A stretch of DNA of 64,000 bases from Ephydatia muelleri (GCA_013339895.1 JABACO010000020.1:4434542-4498541); one strand, 5' to 3'. Positions 33,075 to 45,900 are shown, counted from the stretch's first letter. The notes: generated by a model not told the origin, from the sequence alone. Numbers and translations: made by a program.

Positions 33075-33540
33075 ACTGTAAATATAAGTAAAGCATAGAA
33101 TAATAACACACTAAATAATAACTACTAATGAAACACGCTGTACCTAAACCTAACTAAGATTCCAAAACATTATCTGGTTGGGGCAGGCTTCTTGCCAAAA
33201 TAGCTCGTGCTATGGACCTGGTCAGCACCAGACTAAGTCTCCCATAAAGGTCTGCAATGACCCTACTTTTCGGCAGAGAAGCACAGATTGCAAGCTGAGT
33301 GGCCAAATGAGTAGAGGTAGTGTGTGCTTCTCTACCCCACTCTCGACAGCCAAGGTAACACACACCCAACCTAGTTCCTGGCACTTTGTATCATTGGCAG
33401 TGTGCTTACTCTGCTCAGTAGCAGCAGCTGCAGCACCTGCAGTCATTCCTGCCTCATTCAGCAAAGCAGGGGTGAGTGGTGAGGTAACAGTGACATCCCA
33501 TGCAGCTGGCCTTCCTCTCTCCCAGTCCGCCACCAAAACA
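33075..33540 (-). mobile_element. RLE-type non-LTR retrotransposon, copy N (5'-truncated)
   Basis: The 3' UTR and C-terminus closely match copy J, including ATGAAACACGCTGTACCTAA and the YGRLSLVLTRSIARAILA tail of the protein. Upstream it keeps WERGRPAAWDVTVTSPLTP. Truncated at 33,540, where a TAATAATAA stretch follows. Confidence 0.8.
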
Positions 33541-33765
33541 TATTAATAATAAAAAAACATTATTCAACAATTTATCGTGATAGGAGTGCCCGTGAGTTGG
33601 CTCGCATTGAAGTAAGGCTAAGCCTGCCATACAATTGACAGATGGCATGAGACTTCAAGCAGTTTCACCTGGTGGCTAGGTTGCTAGGTGTGACAAGGTA
33701 TGCATGGCTTCTGCACCCCAACTACCACACAACTACTATGTGTTCAGCACTATCAAGAGTCTCCA
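33541..33765 (-). mobile_element. RLE-type non-LTR retrotransposon, copy O (C-terminal fragment)
   Basis: Degraded C-terminal end (CQLYGRLSLTSMRANSRALL) with a TAATAA-containing tail at 33,541-33,560 joined to the truncated end of copy N. Confidence 0.65.
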
Positions 33766-35530
33766 TCTCATCACAGATTAATACCTTACTCTATTATGTA
33801 TATCATGTATGACTCCAAGGCATACATTCAGTGAAAAAGGTAGATGCGAGAATACGAAAAAAAATAACTGTGTGCTATAATGTTTACGCAAACCTTCAAC
33901 AATGGTTTTGAGGCATGATCAAAACTGAGCACTGGAAAGTAACACACTGGAGCAGATGGAGATTTACAGTTCGGTTTGAGACACCCTTTCAACATCTTCA
34001 ATTTCTCCTTGACCAAGCTGCACAATAGTGTTCACATACATCCAGGGAGACTTATCAGTGACCTTGCTCACATGTTGGGCTTTTGAATGAATGGAAATTA
34101 AGCCTAGTAATTGTTTGGTCACTGCATCAATGAGCTAATTAACAAGGCTGAACCTATAAGTAGATAGGTTGTAGAGATACCTACATGCAAAATTGAAAAA
34201 ATTGGTCATTAATGTCGTTGCCATGTTAATATTGTACAACATTATTTAACACCTTCATGCTGCATCCAAACACTCTTTGTGCTTTCCACAATGCAGGGAC
34301 AGTTAGGTGCAAACATATCAGCAGAACGTTCAGGTTCTCTGCCATCATCCTGCAGCTCTCAAATATTGTCTATCTATACATTTTGTCACAGTTCACCCCT
34401 CCATGCACGTCAATGTCTATGTCCCAGATGAGATCACTATCAGTATCACTGATCACTTCAATATTGAATGTCTGACCACTCCGTTTGCTAAATTGTGTTT
34501 CTACTGTAATTAAAGGAAGAATTGTTTCTAAGTTAAACATATGCACACGTCACTTACTGGTGTAATGGAGAACTACATGTAGCAAGTTACTTAGCCATAT
34601 GGCTGAAGTACATGTACTACCTTGCTGCAAGTGTACGTGAACTCTACATTAGTTGCCACAGTGTCTGATTGGTTGCCTTCTTTATATACAAAGCTTTGAA
34701 TGCATGAGATATTTTCCAGTGCTGACCTTACTGCCAAGATCCTTGGCTATTATTGCACGATAATCTTTCTGGTGCCAGCAGTTTGCTTACTTATTAAACA
34801 TTGTGTGACCTCTTTGATGTGTGTTTTGACTTCACTGCTAAGTCAGCTAAGCTGTGTATTGGACTCCTGTATTGATAAGGTTTCTTAAATGGTGTCGGGT
34901 GTCTACATATCCATCTGCATATGTCAGTGTGTTTACCAATGCATAACGTTCATCATACCGTATGTGGTACCATTTACTCATCCCCAGAACCTTTGCAGCA
35001 CAATTCGTTGCACCCGTCAAACTCAAGTACCAGTCAAACTGCACTGTGTACATTTAAAGTGATGAGTCATGAGCTTATGTAGCCTGTATGCACACGTGCT
35101 TGTCTCAGTACGAAACCTGTCAACACGCCAGCAAAAATGTATCCACTTGTACATGTGAAGTACACTGTCTTGCACCTACCATGAATTGGGCGTTGTGACT
35201 TCACTGCATTGAAGTAAAGTTCATTTATGTCTCAAGGTCAGAATTGTTTGTCTCTGTTAGCTTTTGCTTAAGAGATGTTTATGGCTGTGTTTGCCTAGAC
35301 TGATATCTTATTTAGCAATCTCATGTCATAATGAGAAACGGATATCACTAGATATTGCTCACTTTCAACTAACAGTTTATGCCACACCCACCATACTGAT
35401 TGTAGTGCAAGTAGTAATTGGTATGAGAGTGGCTCAGTGGACAATGACCATCACTAAATACTGCCCTTATGAAGTGCCTCCAAAATAAGTACCTATTTAG
35501 AAATGATGAGCGCATTTGTAAAGTTTCGTG
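33766..35530. other. No recognised gene
   Basis: Non-repetitive AT-rich DNA. A 68-codon minus-strand frame at 34,847-35,053 shows no known motif. Confidence 0.5.
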
Positions 35531-36529
35531 TATTTCTAATGTGATTAGGTCATGTGATCTGATCGTGATTTGGTGTGGCTGCATGTGATTCACAGGCAGA
35601 GGCAGCAATGGCCTGCACAATTGCAGTTGAGAATGCAATTTGAAGCATTACAACACGTATGTTGCTAAATGGATGATATTTCATCTGCCACTATTCCACT
35701 ATTCCCTTCTCACATCTGTGGCTGCTTTCATCTGCAGACACATTTCATTAGCTTTGATGAGGGGTTGGTGTCCCATCTTATAGTACCATCACTGTGTTCC
35801 ACACACTCCATTGTGTTAAATCATCCTAACTAGAGCCCCAGTAACCTGCATGTTGTTTTGTGGTTCAGTGTGTCCTGTTGGTCCTTTCACAGAGATGCAT
35901 ATTGGCACATTCTCATGGCGGCCTCCCAAGAATACAAATCATCTTACAAACACCTGAATGCTTGCAAGATAGAATTTCCCTATGATGCTCTTTGTGTCTG
36001 CATTGGCAGACTTCATATGACCAGGATCACCTTTCTCAAGTGGTCTCATGCAGTGCATTCCATAAATCTGAAAGCATATTGGTTCCTGGTTAGTGTACCA
36101 AGCATTATTCATAGTCCTATTGGTGAGACATATGAATCTCTTTATTGCTGCATTCCTTGAACATTTTATGAGTGTGTGCCCAAACACAGTTGCCGAGATA
36201 CAAGTTCGAGACAATTCATTGGCTGTCAAGACACACCTCTTTTCTACCATGCAACCATGCATTGTAATATATCCACACACTGCACACCACTTCTATCCCT
36301 GTCTGTACATGTCAGCTTATAATAATATTCACTTACCTTTCACAAGAAGGGAAAGCTTTCCCTAGTAAGGAGGTGAATGGGAGGGGCAGTGGTGAGGGAG
36401 CATGCTGGAGATGAAGTGATCCTAAAGACGTGTGTGCTGAATCATCACCGTATGCATTAGCTGGAGTTACAGTGCATTTCTGGGGCTAGACTACACTACC
36501 ACATTCATGCATGCCGTTCTTTCCTCCAG

Positions 36530-36581
36530 TCAGCTGCGGGAACTCCTGACAACTGGCATAGGAGATGACGCACTTCTGGAG
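36530..36581 (+). pseudogene. Duplicated COQ7 exon 4
   Basis: Same length and splice sites as exon 4; two base differences by eye. Confidence 0.8.
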
Positions 36582-36741
36582 GTGTGGTAGTTGCAACATA
36601 TAACTCGATTGATGAATGGGGTGGTGTGTTATTGAAACATATTGCACTTCACACAACATGTGTGGCTAACAGAGCAATCAAGAAAGCAAACAAGCATTTT
36701 GGTGTATTTATTATTGTAGTGCCTGTTTTCTTTTGATTAAG

Positions 36742-36810
36742 GCAATCAGCAAGTGCAGAGATGAGGAGGTGGAGCACAAAGACATTGGCATCAATCACGG
36801 AGCAGAGTCT
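36742..36810 (+). pseudogene. Duplicated COQ7 exon 5
   Basis: Identical in sequence to exon 5 by eye, with donor GTGAGT retained. Confidence 0.8.
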
Positions 36811-36889
36811 GTGAGTGTAACCTGCACTTGGTCATACTCAAGCCTGTGGAGTTATGTTTCTCTTCCCTCCCTCCCTCCCTGATATTCAG

Positions 36890-36967
36890 ATCCCATCATA
36901 TCAGGCATTCAGTCAGTGCATAAAGCTGGGTTGCAAGACTGCCATATGGCTGTCTGAAAGAGTATGA
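36890..36967 (+). pseudogene. Duplicated COQ7 exon 6
   Basis: Keeps the SERV-stop ending; Ala replaced by Ser near the start. Confidence 0.8.
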
Positions 36968-37447
36968 GTACAATGCGCTCAGGCTGCAGTGTAATGCATC
37001 TTGTTGACTTTAAGTACTTTAATAATTTCCAACTGAAACCCCAGAAACATGGAACGACAGGTTGTGATATAACAAATGATAGAAATGTCATATAAATTTC
37101 TTTTAGAAATGAGACACCTGTTATGAAATGCAAGCATATGTTCTGGCGTTCAGAATACACATGACACAAGTCACAAACATGAATGCAAAAGTGGTACAAG
37201 TCCTGCTGTGTGTGGTCTGTTTGGACACACAGATCCAGTTTGTGCAAGCTTGATTGGACAGAGAAAACAAGACAAATACAGAAACACACACAAACATACA
37301 TTTGTGGAGTACACATAATGATGATCCATAGCTAGCTTTTTGCTGCTAGTACAAGAACAACTTCCTCTTCTGCTTCATTCAAATATTTCTGGGCACTAAC
37401 ATAATTAGAGAGTGAAAGAGAAGGGTAGTGAACAATACTGCACTTAC

Positions 37448-39624
37448 ATGAGGTAATCTGCTCCGTCCAATTTCTGACAATCAATAGCTAGTATCCTGTC
37501 ACCAGCTGTAAGTTGATTGGTCTAAGAGGGAAGGAAAAGGGGTGGTGAACTGAATGACACGCTAGTGGAATTCCTTTACTTCGCTTGCTGTGCTGCCTGG
37601 TAGTATGGCCTGAACAAAGATAGCCGAGTCATCAGTTGCATTGTCCTGAAAAGGGACACCAAACACCACTTGAACCACCTGCATTGTGCTAGATTGCTCT
37701 TTGCTTCACCTTTCCTTCCACCATGATGACTCCAAATCCTTTGTCCCCACGTGGCACCGTAACGACCCTGCTACCTTTAGGAAAATGTGACAATACCCAC
37801 TTGTCATACGAGTTCTGGTCTGGGCACTCCATGGGAGTCGTTGGTTTGCTGGATGCCTGACCGGTGAGTTCATGTATCTGATACTCATGACTGCTTTCCT
37901 GCTTCTGTCTACTGCCATTGGAGCGCCTGCTTGGTGTATGTGACAGCCGTTTTGATCCCTTTGCCTCGTCATCCCCGACCTTTGTGATCAAGTCTGGCAT
38001 CTTCAAGGATGGCCGGTCCTCAATCAGTGGCATCACACCAACACTACAGGGCGTGCCAAAGAGAAACACAAACACACACGTGCATAACAGCATTTGTACT
38101 ATTTTTATTCTCTGCTTGCCCACCTTTCTGTGTTAAATATGTAAGGAGGGAAAACATTACATATGATGTGGTATATATTTAAGCACAATGGTCTTACTTC
38201 TTGGGCTTTGGGCTTTCTCTAGGGACTCGAGGTAACTCTGAGCCCCAACAGTGGGCTGGCTCGGATCAAGACTGTACCCAAGCAACGGAATGCAAAATTC
38301 TGGACCAGTGTCAAAGCTCTCGTTCACCGCACCTACAGAAGTCAGGATGCTGAAGTACTTTTGCATACACCAGGTAAAGTTCATGTTAAGCCTGAATCCC
38401 CACCACTGGCACATACTGTATAGCTACATGTAGTTTCAAGTTCTACCATTCAGCATGGGCTATGCCATTACACCAATCATCTAACATACTGGCATTCAGG
38501 GCATCTTCAGCATCATCAGCAGTGGGTGTCCATGCTGCAGGTGGGCCTTCAGAAGGATTAACCCCATAGCAACCTAGAATAAAGTGAAGCTGTGCAGCAT
38601 GGAGAACTGGGAATTCCTGCCTAAGCGTAGCCCAGTCCATCTGCGAGTTAAAGGGTTAAAGGGTCGGGGTTTGGGGGGGGGGGGGGGGGGTCTAGGTAAG
38701 TATACTGTAAGCAGGCATGTGGAGACACACACCTGAACCAGCTCATCAGGAGGGATGCACAGAAGGTCCACCACAGAAGAGAGCTTGACCATGTAGTTGA
38801 GGACCACACTCTTGAAGCCCTGCTGGCAAGCCCAGCCCTCCAGGAGGTCCAGATTGATTCTCAGGTTCTTCCCACTGTGGTAGTGGAACGCGCCCAGCTC
38901 CCTCCCGTACAGCACCAGATAATTGAACATGGCCGCATTGATGAAGTAAAACAGATTGGAATACAGCTGGAAAATCACCTGCTCAATGCAAAGGCTTCAG
39001 CTCATATAAACTGGTAAATAACTACTTCATTCAAAACTTGCCTCAACATTAACCTGCAGATCGTTTAGCACTTCCAGTACAGTTTGAAGGAAATCCACAA
39101 CCTGACCAATGAGAATCCTGTGGCCTGAAGAGCCATCGGGTGGGCAGCTGGCTATCATCACCGGCAATGTGTGGTAAAGCACCTACATTACGTAGGAGAG
39201 GGACACACGTGCATACAGTCAATCAGTTCTAAATAGTCCACATTATTCAGTAAATCAACCTTGCTGATGGTGTAGAATGCTTGTTGGAAAGCATACATAA
39301 GTATTTGTTGAAGGTTGGAGAGAGTGGAGTGTTCAACTTCATCAACAGTGTCCTTGGGAACCAATGCATTGCCCACAAGGAAATTGTAGAATTCCATGGT
39401 GTTGGACAACCAGAAGAAAACTGGCTTCAGGAGTTGCAGTATTTCATCCATGCTCTTCATCTGTGATTCCTCACTGCACAGTATGTGATGTATAGCACTG
39501 TGCAATAAACACACACCCTTGTGGCAACTCACTTCTGAAGCTCATACTGTCGATCTGCCAGCTTTTGCGTGCAGCTCTACCATACCAAAGATTAAGAGCA
39601 AAAATCAAAGCACGCACCAAACTT

Positions 39625-39659
<35 letters not shown>

Positions 39660-42040
39660 CCCAGAGCACCACTTGCAGTCCCTGAGATGCCTTGCCCACA
39701 GACACTGCTGCAGCTACTAACCCGCAATTCCTCAGCTGATACCTAACACACGTTGCCAGGATACTCGCTGGAAGCAACTTCTCCTTTGCCGATGCAACTT
39801 CAAACCTCTCCGTCACACTAGCTATGACAAAGTCTTCCTTTGTGTCACTGTCAAATAGCGATCTGTGCGCATTTAGTGACTGGTCCTCGCTAGGGTCTTG
39901 ATTGGTAGCCTCGAAGCTCTTGGCTTGCAAGCCACCTGTGCTGCTGTGCAAGCCTCCAGAGCTGCTGATGCTACTGCACAAACCATCAGAGCTGCCGTGG
40001 AGATCACAGTGGCCGTCTAGCATATTGGCACAGCTGTCACACACGTCACCAGAGCTGGCATCCACTGCATCAGAGGTCTCTTTACAGAAGTCAAACACAG
40101 GGACAGCCTGATCCATAGAGCCAGCCTCCGTACAGGTGGATGTGGAGTCTGGAACACACTGTACAGGAGTGTGTAGATCAGAAGGGACAGGCGTCAAAGA
40201 GTGCTGTATTGCGGCAGCAGCATTTGCACCTCGTGCTGCCACCTCTGTTTGAGAATATGGAATTAGCATTTTTTCCCAGGCATACCTGGACTGTGGCTGG
40301 TCAGCATGGGTGTCATAGAATATGAATAGGTAGGAGTGTCCAATAGCAACTAAGTCACCAAGCCTCAGCAAAGTAGACTTTTCTACAACAGAGCCATTGA
40401 CAAAAAATTGATAACCGGATTCCATAACTTCAAGGCAGTACTCAGCAGTCAAACAGCCATTTAATGGTTTCTTACTAATTCGGCATATTGGATTTGTTTC
40501 ATGGGTGAATTCAGGTGAAAACAACTCTATTTTGGATATCCTTTCTTCCTGTTTACTAATACCAGTACTGCTGTCTTGGTCACTAATATTGATGATGTCA
40601 TTGGAACAGCCCAGATCTGTTGCAGGTGTGAAGTACGTTTGCTCTGTAGCCAGCCGGTGGACGAGAAACTCTTTCTTTTGATCATAAAGGCGTACAAAAA
40701 GGATAAAGGCAGAGTCCAGAGGGGCATAGTACATGCCCTGTGATAGTGCTCCTGCAGTGCCTCCTGCAGTGCCTTTAGATATGCCTTCTGGCGGAACATC
40801 ACTCACAACACCACCAGTAGCAGCAACCTTGCCTTTTTTACACACACTTGAATTAAGAGACACTCTTCTATCTGCATTTTCTTTTTTTCTCAGCTCAAAT
40901 CTGCGAGAGTAGCCACTGGAGGGCTCGAAAAAAAATTGAGAATTATACGGACATTCTGATGATTGGAGCTCTCTGTCAAAACAAATACAAAACTCCTCTA
41001 TGACCTGCTTGCTGCTGGATTTCTGCTTTGAGTTGGGTCTCTGTGTGGGAGGTACCTTCCCATTGCTTCCTACACCATCAGGACCAACTTCTTCCCACTT
41101 CCCAACAACCTCGTGCAGCTCGAAATGACGTGGATCACAGAATTTGAGGTCACATCGCTCCAGCGCCTGTGCAATGACCTCCCTCGTGAGGCTCTTCTCT
41201 GACACCAGCACTCCCTTGCAGTACTGCTCGTTTGAACTGCTCTTGTAGTATATATGCATCACTGCGCTCATGGTAAACTGCTTCTCAGCCAGAACGGGCG
41301 ATATAAGGGAAAAAGCTTCGTGTTTGTTTGATGGCAGAGAACCGATGTGGCTTTTAGGCTTCTTCCGAACTCGCAGTGAGCGAGTGATCATATCCGAAAC
41401 GGCCCACTTGCCATGAATGTGTTTGTGGGGGGTAGATGGAGTAGATGTTGACAGCGGTGTGCCACTGGGTTGTAACGATGTGGTATGACATAGTGGGTGT
41501 TTCAGACTGCCATTGCTTCGCTCTGAGTGCCAGTGGAGGTCTAATGTTTCTGGCGGTTTCTTTGGAGGTAGGCTCTTGAAGTAGAATGATGGTGCTGCCA
41601 GGCCCTGAGCACTGCAATCCAGAGCTAACTCCAGTGGCCTTTCGTTCATTCCAAGCTCCCTTTCCACTGCATCAATGCAAATATAATTGTTTGGCAACAT
41701 TAGCTTCAAAATAAATTAGTGATTTCTGCATCTGCATTGCTGCATGAGTAAACTCTTAACTTAAAGTACAGGGAAGACATAACCACTCATAATGAACACA
41801 GCAACACAATATCGAGGATCTTTATCCACTAGTGTCGCAGGGTGCAGCTATATATCTACAGTAATGATGGGAACACACACATCTTGCGCCACAAGCAAAC
41901 ATATCTTTCAATGCAGGTAGCGGGAGATAAGACTTTGTAAAGGGCATACCTACTCCTTGTCTGAGGACGAGGCACCCGTGTTCAGTGCTGTCAGCGTTCC
42001 GCTGTTGCTTTGGATGGAGTAAATGGGCTAGTGTTTGCAT
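37448..42040 (-). CDS. RADIL: RADIL-like protein: RA, FHA-like, DIL and PDZ domains
   Basis: Radil proteins are Rap1 effectors in cell adhesion and migration. Tentative exons (minus): 42,040-41,950; 41,666-39,661; 39,576-39,533; 39,473-39,260; 39,182-39,054; 38,978-38,733; 38,640-38,490; 38,332-38,198; 38,043-37,710; 37,645-37,580; 37,521-37,448. The product is about 1,160 residues (human RADIL about 1,075). Ras-association domain roughly residues 160-280 (VMHIYYKSSSNEQYCKGVLV, HFELHEVVGKWEEVG, EEFCICFDREL); FHA-like about 415-490 (STLLRLGDLVAIGHSYLFIF); DIL from exon 3 on (FFWLSNTMEFYNFLVGN, LFYFINAAMFNYLVLYGREL, PAAWTPTADDAEDAL); PDZ at the end (PRGDKGFGVIMVEGK, FVQAILPGSTASE, LTAGDRILAIDCQKLDGADY). 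Phases agree except between the exons ending 38,198 and starting 38,043, where one base is unaccounted for. The last visible exon ends at a donor inside the PDZ fold, so at least one exon is missing. RASIP1 or afadin relatives are alternatives; a single RA and the PPAAW motif favour RADIL. Confidence 0.8.
38673..38690. repeat. Poly-G tract (18 G)
   Basis: Read on the minus strand it is a C-run about 35 bases before the acceptor of the RADIL exon at 38,640, so it forms part of the polypyrimidine tract. Confidence 0.85.
39627..39656. repeat. (AC)n microsatellite
   Basis: About 15 units, starting right behind the donor of the large RADIL exon 2. Confidence 0.95.
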
Positions 42041-42936
42041 GATGAGGTCAGAGCAAGTTGTCGTATTGGTAGCGAAGAGCTGATGGACGGATGTCTTGCT
42101 GCCGTCGCTGTAATGGATGTCAAGGGCGCCCGCGTACTGATCGGCCTATTGTATACGGAGCACAATTGCAACCAGCATTGCAACCAGCGGTCAGTAATGA
42201 GATTGAACCCATCAAATTATCATTAAAACATCAAAGTTGCCTATTTTACGCAACGACAAATCATACTGTAAACATCAGGATACACAGCAGTGGTGTACAC
42301 GAGGTGCACAAGCTCCAAATACTGGTTCGTAGTACGCAATGTGTCTGCATATACACGTATCCGCTGGCAATTAAGGTGCACACACACACACAGACTCACG
42401 CGGGAGCGCACATATCCATGCATGCTTCTGACTCTAGTAGAGCTTTGGCACATGTAGACACATCGCCCCAGACTATCGTATACACGTAAGCGTGCCGTCT
42501 TCTGTGTTTGTATGCGCGTTGTGCGTATGAGCGCGCATTGTGTGATCTTGGGCGTATGTGTGTGTGTGCTGCAGGCTTCACGCGACTGACTATAGTCTAG
42601 TTTGTGATGTATGATTACACACATGATCATGCGCACTTAATCGGGATAGACCTTTTCCATCTTCAAACGGTACTTGGCATTTCTGCAGTTGTTATTGTAC
42701 TGAAGAATCTGCTGCTGAAGATCTCGTAAGGGCGATTGACACGGCGGTTCATGCTTTAGACCGTTGTTCTCCATGACCACCGCTGCGCCACTATGCCACG
42801 ACCTGTTACGCTCTTTGTAAATCGTACCAAGCGCTCTATCACAGCATTTCAAAGGTGGGTGTGAACCCCATGGGAGCATTAATTAACATTAGTGGAATAT
42901 CGGACATTTTTGGAGGATTGCCCAGGCAACGGAAAG
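42041..42936. promoter_or_regulatory. Divergent promoter region between RADIL and BRX1
   Basis: The starts of the two genes lie about 900 bp apart on opposite strands. The interval has a locally higher CpG content (around 42,120 and 42,730-42,850) but no clear TATA box. A small minus-strand frame occupies 42,637-42,879. A shared or overlapping promoter is inferred from geometry only. Confidence 0.45.
42637..42879 (-). CDS. Small open frame of unknown function next to BRX1
   Basis: 80 codons from ATG to TAA, starting 58 bp upstream of the BRX1 start on the other strand. The second half (QSPLRDLQQQILQYNNNCRN, AKYRLKMEKVYPD) has the composition of a real, partly coiled protein, and an internal Met (MENNGLKHEPPC) could give a 45-residue product. 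I do not recognise a family. It could be a small gene, a first exon with a missed splice, or an upstream frame in the RADIL 5' leader. Confidence 0.35.
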   Translation of the reverse strand: MLPWGSHPPLKCCDRALGTIYKERNRSWHSGAAVVMENNGLKHEPPCQSPLRDLQQQILQYNNNCRNAKYRLKMEKVYPD

Positions 42937-45900
42937 ATGGACAGCCACGTGGAGGATACCGTGTCGAATACTTGCGATGGTACTGTTACGGGAGCGAAGA
43001 AAGGGAGGAAGAGAAAGGCAAAACATGATGCAACAGCTCTTGTGGAGTCGAAAAAGGTTTGAATGTGAGGGGATACTTGGCCGAGTACTGAGTATCAGCT
43101 TAACTACTTCCAGGTCAAGAAGTGGAAGAACAAACAGAGAGTGCTAGTATTTTGTGCAAGAGGTGTTACATACAGGTAGGGTGAAGTTTGTCTCACATAT
43201 GCGTTTAACTGCAGTACATGTCTTCGTACGGTATGCGGCTCCATATCGTCTGGCTCACCATGCATACGTAGACTTGTCGCACATGAGACGCTGTGCGGTA
43301 ATTTTATATCGCGCTGGTAACGTGACTGGGTCTCCTTTTACACACATCTATGAAGCATTGCTGTCCACAGTACAGTTCTTTTTGCTAACCGTACTCTATG
43401 ATAGCTCTACATTTATTTTTGATATCATTGGCCCAGGATCTAACAGGATTACTGGTGCAGAATCATGTTTTATAACCCAACTATTGTCTAACTTCAAGAG
43501 ATAGAAGGTATAAAAAGATTGGTATATTTGAATGGGTGGTTTAGATAAACTGAGGAGCACCTTGGGTGTATATCTACAATGGACCTCCAAATGCCTTTTG
43601 TTTATGAACCATGCCAAGGCCTCCTACATGATTAAATGAAGCATTCAGGTTGGCATCAGTGCAAACTTCGTACTACTGGAGACCAGATCTCATTCTTCAT
43701 GTATGTGCAGCCACCAACCTATTCACTTAATTGGGTGCCAGCTGATGAATATGTGCAAATTTGATGTAGTTTGACACTTCTCAAAGGCTGCCAAATTTAT
43801 CCTCCTTACGTGTAGTCACTGATTTGTCAACAAGAAAAGGAGTGCATGTGCCTTTACCAGGAGCACCAACATTGGTGGTGGTAGGGGAGGAGGGGGTAGG
43901 CACACCCTAATAGCACCATTGCCAGAAAACACATTCAATCAATTAGAATGCCAATAGTTAATGGGAAGGTGTGACGTTGGACATGATTATAATTTTATAA
44001 CTAAAGCTCCAAAGCAAAGCTGCTCTGAGTTTGTTGAGGAGACAGAAGAGTCGAGCATTGGTTAGGGTAGCACCTTGAAGATATACCACTGGGAATAGTT
44101 GTCTTTTGGGGCAATTGCTTTCTGAGCCATCAAGTCTATTACATCAAGTGGTTGAACACATTGATGGATGGCAGTTGGTATGCATCTAATTTTTGCATAT
44201 AAGTTTGGAGCTTGTTTTGTCTCCAGATAATGGTTATGTTCATTTCTCTGTCATTCCTTTCTTTATTATCACCTTAGCATCATGTTCCTTGTAGTAGTTC
44301 TCTCCTCCCCACAAGTAGTCATGACTACACCTTTGTGGCACCTGGCTTTCAAGAAAAGGTGTCGGGAAAACACAGTTGATTTAGTGTCATTGCATATCAT
44401 ACTGGCCAAATGTAGTTCATGTACCTATGTAGGGCATGACGGACATGCATTCCTGGAGCTCCGTTGGAGATCGGAGATAATCGAAATGATGTGCGCAGTT
44501 CGGAATAGTAGATTGGACAGTGCTAGTTGTTCATCTGCTGTGCTCATATCCCAGCCAATGCTAAAGTTGTACACTGTATTCACATGATGCATCTGTCTCT
44601 GATCATAAATATATATCAGTTTGTATAATTCCATTGTGCCTTTGCTGGTTTGCAGTCGTCCATTTTCCTGTCACTTGTGGTTATAAGGCTGCATTAGTTG
44701 ATAGGCCTCTATTGCAATCCAATATTTAATTCATAATTTTGTTTTTAAACAGAGCCAGACACTTGATGACTGACCTTCGCTCTCTAATGCCTCATTCTCG
44801 AGCAGGTATTATGTGTACATTGCAGTTGTTATACGATATCCTGTGAGGAGCTTGAGCAGACAATGGATAATATTGCTTGTGAAAAAAGTCACTGGCAGCT
44901 ACAATGCACTTGTGTTGGTTGGGATGATGTAATGCTGAGGCAAATGGCTGTACATAATTTGTTATTCACATTTGTCATGTTCAGCCATATATTTGGTACT
45001 GGTCATACTTGACTTGGTATAAGTGCTGGTTGTACCTAGAGTATGCTTATCATTTTGCAGATACCAAGCTGGACAGAAAAGAAGACCTTGCAACTATTAA
45101 TGAGGTAGTAGCACTAATTTTTTTTCTGTTGGTTTTATGATGGATTGTAAAAAGAGGCAGTGCTCTATACTTGGGAATATAAATGGATAAAAATGGAAGG
45201 ATGGTACACCTTAATGAATGGGAAGTAAATGTATGTGTGCTTTTGTACTCCATTCCTGCTACGTAATTGTATGTTTTTGATCCCTGCTCTATGGATAATC
45301 TCTGTCACAAATGTTGCATTCCAAGAACACAAGAATTAGTGGAGCGATTTATTTTCATGTAAAACTATGCGTGTTCATTCCATTTATTTTGCATGCAGGT
45401 ATTAATGTGGTCTTTTATTGTTGGGGAACTACTGTTTCCTGTGTTGATAATGGGAATTACTTCAATGGTAGGAATAATTACAATCTTTGGTTTATTGATT
45501 GAAGATACGTGTGAACTCTGTCATGATGTCTTTTAATCTTTGTTCTCCATCTTTCAGTCTTTATTTAACTCTTTGCATCTGGGCAAAGCCAGTTGCTACG
45601 ATATAGGGTAAATAACTCACGCTAATTGATTAGCAAAAAGGCTTTTTCTCTGAGAACAATGTCGTTGACTACAAAAATGTTTACGTTTTAGATAAACAAG
45701 CAGCCTTTGTATAGCAGTTGTGGTGCAATAGTGTGCTGTTGCCCATGAAAGAGTTAAGTTTCTGAAAGCTAGATGATAGAGCCTTACTTCAGTTGTTATG
45801 CATTAAGAATCAGGCATATTATAAAAGTTCTAGAACACAACAAATATGAGTATCTGTTGGATCATGTAAACTCAGTGGTACTATTGCAGTGTCAACTTGC

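Larger units (their letters stand above)
35530..37385 (+). pseudogene. Partial duplication of the COQ7 3' half (exons 3 to 6 and flanks)
   Basis: Matches 27,870-29,690 along its whole length with small indels, introns included, so it arose by DNA duplication, not retroposition. Exon 3' (35,596-35,657) has lost its first third and carries an in-frame TGA. Exon 4' (36,530-36,581), exon 5' (36,742-36,810) and exon 6' (36,890-36,967) keep frame, splice sites and stop: QLRELLTTGIGDDALLE, CRDEEVEHKDIGINHGAES, IPSYQAFSQCIKLGCKTAI. Exon 5' is identical to exon 5 and exon 6' differs by about two bases. No exon 1 or 2 counterpart is present, so it cannot make COQ7 alone. It could serve as alternative terminal exons for COQ7. 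Confidence 0.85.

Noticed and set aside
43154-43504. 116-codon plus-strand frame after BRX1 exon 2
   Set aside because: Starts inside exon 2 out of frame and runs through the intron; no homology.
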